Source: Oscillospiraceae bacterium
Lineage (GTDB): Bacteria > Bacillota > Clostridia > Oscillospirales > Ruminococcaceae
Assembly (NCBI GenBank): GCA_029007985.1
Contig: JAQXIW010000017.1
Span: forward strand, 1-64,000
DNA: 64,000 nt
Direction of reading: 5' to 3'
The first letter of the stretch is position 1; every line of letters starts with the position of its first letter. Shown here in pieces: positions 60,551 through 64,000 of this stretch. The notes below the pieces were generated by a model that did no database searches, had not been told where the DNA came from, and saw nothing but the letters and a program-made list of their open reading frames with translations. Made by a program: the position numbers and the translations under genes.

Positions 60551-62503
60551 ATGGATAACAGTTATATTGGCAAATTGGTGTCCGGAAGATACGAAATAAT
60601 ATCTCTCATCGGCATAGGCGGCATGTCAAATGTCTATAAAGCCGTCGACACCAAAACGGGACAGACGGTAGCCGTCAAATTTATGAAGCCGGAGCTATTC
60701 GAAAACGAAGAGCTGGTCAGACGCTTCAAAAACGAGAGCAAGGCTATTTCTCTGCTCAATCACCCAAACATCATTAAAGTTTTGGATGTTAGCATAACCC
60801 CGACCGAAAAATACATAGTTGTCGAATACATAGACGGCATCACCCTGAAAGAGTACATTGAAAACCGCAAAATTCTCACCGTTCGGGAGACGGTGCGGTT
60901 TACACAGACTATCCTTGACGCGATAGGCTATGCCCATCAAAACGGCATTATACACAGAGATATGAAACCTCAGAATGTGATGCTTTTGAGGGACGGCACA
61001 ATCAGAATAATGGATTTCGGCATCGCCAGACTCTCCACCGCCAACCAGCACACAGTCACCGACAAGGCGATAGGCTCGGTACATTACATCAGTCCGGAGC
61101 AGGTAAAGGGCAAGGAGAGCGACGCGAGAAGCGACATTTATTCTATCGGCATAATGATGTACGAAATGCTGACGGGAGTTTTGCCGTTTACCGGAGATTC
61201 CGCCGTCAATGTGGCTATGAAACAGGTCAACGAGGCCGCAAAACTGCCGTCTCGGATTGTTGACGCGGTGCCGGAGGGCTTAGAGCAGATTGTCATGAAG
61301 GCAATGGAAAAGAACCCTGCCGACAGGTATCAGAACGCAGATGAGATGATTGCCGACCTAAAACGGTTTAAGGAAAACCCGGCAATCGTGTTTCCGTACG
61401 GAAAAGAAGAGGAGGCGACACAGGCTATTCCGGTGAAAACAGCAAAAACAGCCGTACAAAAAGGCGGCAATTCAAAGAAAAAGAGAAAAAAGACATTCGG
61501 TATTTTGCACGCTTTGGCGGCGATTGCCATTGTTGTGTTCATAGGCTCGCTGGTGCGGATTTTTGCAATGTTCAAAACCAGCGGCAACTCCCTGATTTCC
61601 CGACGGGACAATGTGGATTTACCTAACTTTGTCGGAATGACGGTGGAACAGGTAAAATCACAGGGCTATAAATTCAAATACACGGTTGAAGAAGCAAACA
61701 ACACAAACTATGCCAAAGGTCAGATTTACGCTCAAAACCCGAGACCGCCTAAGACGGTCAAAGAAAACGGCACGATCAAGCTGTTCGTATCTCTCGGCCC
61801 GGCGACAGAGCAGCTGATAAATCTGTCCGGATACACGCGCAGCGAGGCCGAAAGATATTTGGGAGAGCTCGATGTCAATGTAAATATCGTAATGGTGGAA
61901 AATAAATCCGTCTCGTCAAACCATGTCATCTCCACAGATCCGGAGACCGGCACAATCATAACACGGGGCAGCACGGTCACGCTCTATGTTTCAAAGGGAG
62001 ACCCGGAGAACACAAGAACGAAAGTGCCTGTGCCTAACGTAGTCGGTCTGTCAAAAGATGAAGCGTCAAAAATTCTGGCGGCGAACAAACTCACCCTGGG
62101 CGCATATACCTCCGAATACTCAGACGCCCCGGCCGGCACGGTCATCAGACAGTCGCCTGACCCGGGCGAAAAGACATTTGCCGGCGGCAGAGTCAGCATC
62201 GTGCTTTCCGACGGCCCAATGCCGCAACCGAAGTGCAGTATTTGCGGCAAGGAAGGCCACGAATCAAAAGACCATGTCTGCGAGCTGTGCGGCGAAAAGG
62301 GACACGGCGAGGACAACTGCCCGAATGTCGAAAAATGCGAGCACTGCGGCAGCACAGAGCATAAGAGTGAGGATTGCCCGACAATAGTGCCTACGCCTAC
62401 ACCTACGCCGCCGCCTACGCCGACTCCTCCGGAAAGCAGTGAGGAAACCGGCGGCGAAAATCCGGGCGGCGACGATGTGGCGTCAGAGCCTGCGGGAGAA
62501 TAA
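60551..62503 (+). CDS. prkC: PASTA-domain Ser/Thr protein kinase with C-terminal CCHC zinc knuckles and proline/threonine-rich tail
   Basis: IIHRDMKPQNVMLL, IMDFGIAR, one TM, three PASTA repeats, then CSICGKEGHESKDHVCELCGEKGHGEDNCPNVEKCEHCGSTEHKSEDC. Confidence 0.95.
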   Translation: MDNSYIGKLVSGRYEIISLIGIGGMSNVYKAVDTKTGQTVAVKFMKPELFENEELVRRFKNESKAISLLNHPNIIKVLDVSITPTEKYIVVEYIDGITLKEYIENRKILTVRETVRFTQTILDAIGYAHQNGIIHRDMKPQNVMLLRDGTIRIMDFGIARLSTANQHTVTDKAIGSVHYISPEQVKGKESDARSDIYSIGIMMYEMLTGVLPFTGDSAVNVAMKQVNEAAKLPSRIVDAVPEGLEQIVMKAMEKNPADRYQNADEMIADLKRFKENPAIVFPYGKEEEATQAIPVKTAKTAVQKGGNSKKKRKKTFGILHALAAIAIVVFIGSLVRIFAMFKTSGNSLISRRDNVDLPNFVGMTVEQVKSQGYKFKYTVEEANNTNYAKGQIYAQNPRPPKTVKENGTIKLFVSLGPATEQLINLSGYTRSEAERYLGELDVNVNIVMVENKSVSSNHVISTDPETGTIITRGSTVTLYVSKGDPENTRTKVPVPNVVGLSKDEASKILAANKLTLGAYTSEYSDAPAGTVIRQSPDPGEKTFAGGRVSIVLSDGPMPQPKCSICGKEGHESKDHVCELCGEKGHGEDNCPNVEKCEHCGSTEHKSEDCPTIVPTPTPTPPPTPTPPESSEETGGENPGGDDVASEPAGE

Positions 62504-62508
62504 CCCGG

Positions 62509-63384
62509 ATGGATAAAAAAATGATACTCAAAAGTATCGGCGGATTTTACTATGTCAAAACCGCCGACGGAGTAATCGAATGTAAAGCAAAGGGGAAATT
62601 CCGCAATATGTCGCTTTCTCCCGTTGCCGGGGATTTTGTGGACACCGAATTTGACGGCTCCACAAATGTCATCTCGCATATTTACGAGAGAAAAAATAAA
62701 TTTTTGAGACCGCCTTTTGCAAACCTGGATTTGCTCGTCATGGTGGTGTCGGTTGTCGACCCGGCGCCGAACTTTCTCGTCATTGACAAAATGTGCGCGA
62801 TTGCTCGGCACAAAAATGTGGATGTGGCGATAGTGATTACAAAAACCGACCTGGCGGAATTTGAAAATGTCGCGTCGATATACAAAAAAGCCGGCTATGA
62901 AGTTTTTTTCACCGGCGAAAACGACGGCGCCGAGCTGGCTCGACTGCACGAATTCATGCAGGACAAGACAGTAGCCTTTTCCGGCAACAGCGGCGCAGGC
63001 AAATCGACCCTGCTGAATAAACTGTTTCCGCACTTACGGCTCGCCACCGGCGAGACCTCCAAAAAACTCGGCAGAGGCAAACACACAACCCGAGCCGTGA
63101 CGATATATGAAGTCGACGGATGTATGGTGGCTGACACCCCCGGGTTTTCCTCGGTGGAATTGGATTACGACAATTTCATTTCAAAGGACGAATTGCCGTA
63201 CGCCTTTATCGAGTTCAGAGACTATCTCGGCGACTGCAAATTTTCCGACTGCGCCCACATCGGCGAAAAGGGCTGTGCGGTGTGCCGGGCGGTAGCCGAC
63301 GGCAAAATAGGCAGGACGAGATACGATAGTTATTGCGCCCTGTACGAAAGGCAAAAAAACATCAAGGAATGGGACATCAAATGA
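62509..63384 (+). CDS. rsgA: Ribosome small subunit-dependent GTPase A
   Basis: AFSGNSGAGKSTLLNKLFP circularly permuted GTPase; CKFSDCAHIGEKGCAV zinc site. Confidence 0.96.
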   Translation: MDKKMILKSIGGFYYVKTADGVIECKAKGKFRNMSLSPVAGDFVDTEFDGSTNVISHIYERKNKFLRPPFANLDLLVMVVSVVDPAPNFLVIDKMCAIARHKNVDVAIVITKTDLAEFENVASIYKKAGYEVFFTGENDGAELARLHEFMQDKTVAFSGNSGAGKSTLLNKLFPHLRLATGETSKKLGRGKHTTRAVTIYEVDGCMVADTPGFSSVELDYDNFISKDELPYAFIEFRDYLGDCKFSDCAHIGEKGCAVCRAVADGKIGRTRYDSYCALYERQKNIKEWDIK

Positions 63385-64000
63385 AAAGATGTGTTATTTT
63401 CGGCTCAGTGGATATTGATTTCCCCGTTGAAAAAATGATACGCGACAGCGATGTGATTTTCTGCGCCGACAGAGGCTGGAAAAACGCCGTAAAGCACGGC
63501 ATAAAGCCGGATTTCATAATCGGCGATTTTGACTCTTCGGAAAAACCCGACGGCACAGACGCCGACATCACGGTGCTGCCGACGGAAAAAGACGATACCG
63601 ACACATATCACATTGCAAAAACGGTGGTTGAAAACGGATTTACCGATGTTTTGATGGTGGGTCTTTTGGGCGGTAAAAGAATAGAACACACCTTTGCCAA
63701 CATACAGACTATGCTGTATTTTGCAAAAAACAGAGTAAACGCCACCGCCGCTGACAAATACAGCAGTATCACGGTAATTCAAAACGGGCGGATAAATTTG
63801 CCGCCTATGGAGAATAAATTTTTCTCGGTTTTTTCCCTGGGCGAAAAAGCAAATGGCGTTTCGATTAAAGGCGCAAAATACACCGTTGAGGACGCCGACA
63901 TTTCAAACGATTACCCGATAGGAGTCAGCAACGAATTTTGCGGCTGTCCGGTTGAAATTTCCGTCAAAGACGGCGCATTGCTGATTGTGATAACGGAAAA
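63381..64000 (+). CDS. thiN: Thiamine pyrophosphokinase (truncated by window end; not in ORF track)
   Basis: Hand-translated MKRCVIFGSVDIDFPVEKMIRDSDVIFCADRGWKNAVKHGIKPDFIIGDFDSSEKP...LPTEKDDTDTYHIAKTVVENG; ATGA overlap with rsgA stop. Confidence 0.9.
   Translation, partial: MKRCVIFGSVDIDFPVEKMIRDSDVIFCADRGWKNAVKHGIKPDFIIGDFDSSEKPDGTDADITVLPTEKDDTDTYHIAKTVVENGFTDVLMVGLLGGKRIEHTFANIQTMLYFAKNRVNATAADKYSSITVIQNGRINLPPMENKFFSVFSLGEKANGVSIKGAKYTVEDADISNDYPIGVSNEFCGCPVEISVKDGALLIVITE

Noticed and set aside
62388-62435. Tandem-repeat-like DNA (cctacgcctacacctacgccgccgcctacg)
   Set aside because: Low-complexity Pro/Thr codons of the kinase tail, not an independent repeat element.
61984-63033. 349-aa minus-strand ORF antisense to prkC and rsgA
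   Set aside because: Overlaps two well-supported genes; composition (Ser/Gly/Val-rich, 'GVGVGGGVGVGVG' from the Pro/Thr tail) is typical of a shadow ORF.
1-64000. Search for CRISPR arrays, transposases, phage genes, defence islands, tRNA or rRNA
   Set aside because: None recognised; gene content is almost entirely conserved housekeeping.

Overview
This window looks like chromosomal core-genome DNA from a Gram-positive, probably spore-forming anaerobe of the Clostridia. That placement is inferred from gene content and order, not from a database search. The centre is an almost uninterrupted S10-spc-alpha ribosomal protein superoperon, rpsJ to rplQ (21245-36487), including secY, adk, map, infA and rpoA. 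Two small genes there are missing from the supplied ORF track and were read by hand: rpmD (29724-29897) and rpmJ (33565-33678). Left of it are a flavin reductase/rubredoxin/rubrerythrin fusion, a two-gene glycan-priming unit, yebC, a PASTA protein with a degenerate kinase domain, a THUMP-type RNA methyltransferase, thiT with a TPP riboswitch, nth, rarA, a GDPD-like protein with degenerate motifs, a two-component system, a DUF1858 protein, trmK and rqcH. Right of it are an SGNH/Ig-like surface protein, mtaB, pgi, rpmF, der, plsY, rpmB, scpAB, ytfJ, rluB, and a yloC-remA-gmk-priA-def-fmt-rsmB-rlmN-PP2C-prkC-rsgA-thiN run. I saw no tRNA, rRNA, CRISPR, phage or transposon. The observations most worth a second look are: (1) a PASTA Ser/Thr kinase with tandem retroviral-type CCHC zinc knuckles on its predicted extracellular C-terminus; (2) a zinc-ribbon/pseudokinase/PASTA protein lacking the HRD and DFG catalytic residues; (3) a multi-helix leader with mutually exclusive pairings upstream of infA, and another structured leader upstream of rpsJ; (4) a consensus promoter feeding a roughly 220-nt structured leader before a small zinc-ribbon gene; (5) a TGTGAC-N4-GTCACA palindrome upstream of a DUF1858 redox gene; (6) helically phased AACTAAAC repeats before an XRE regulator. 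No computation was run; RNA folds and motif calls are by eye.
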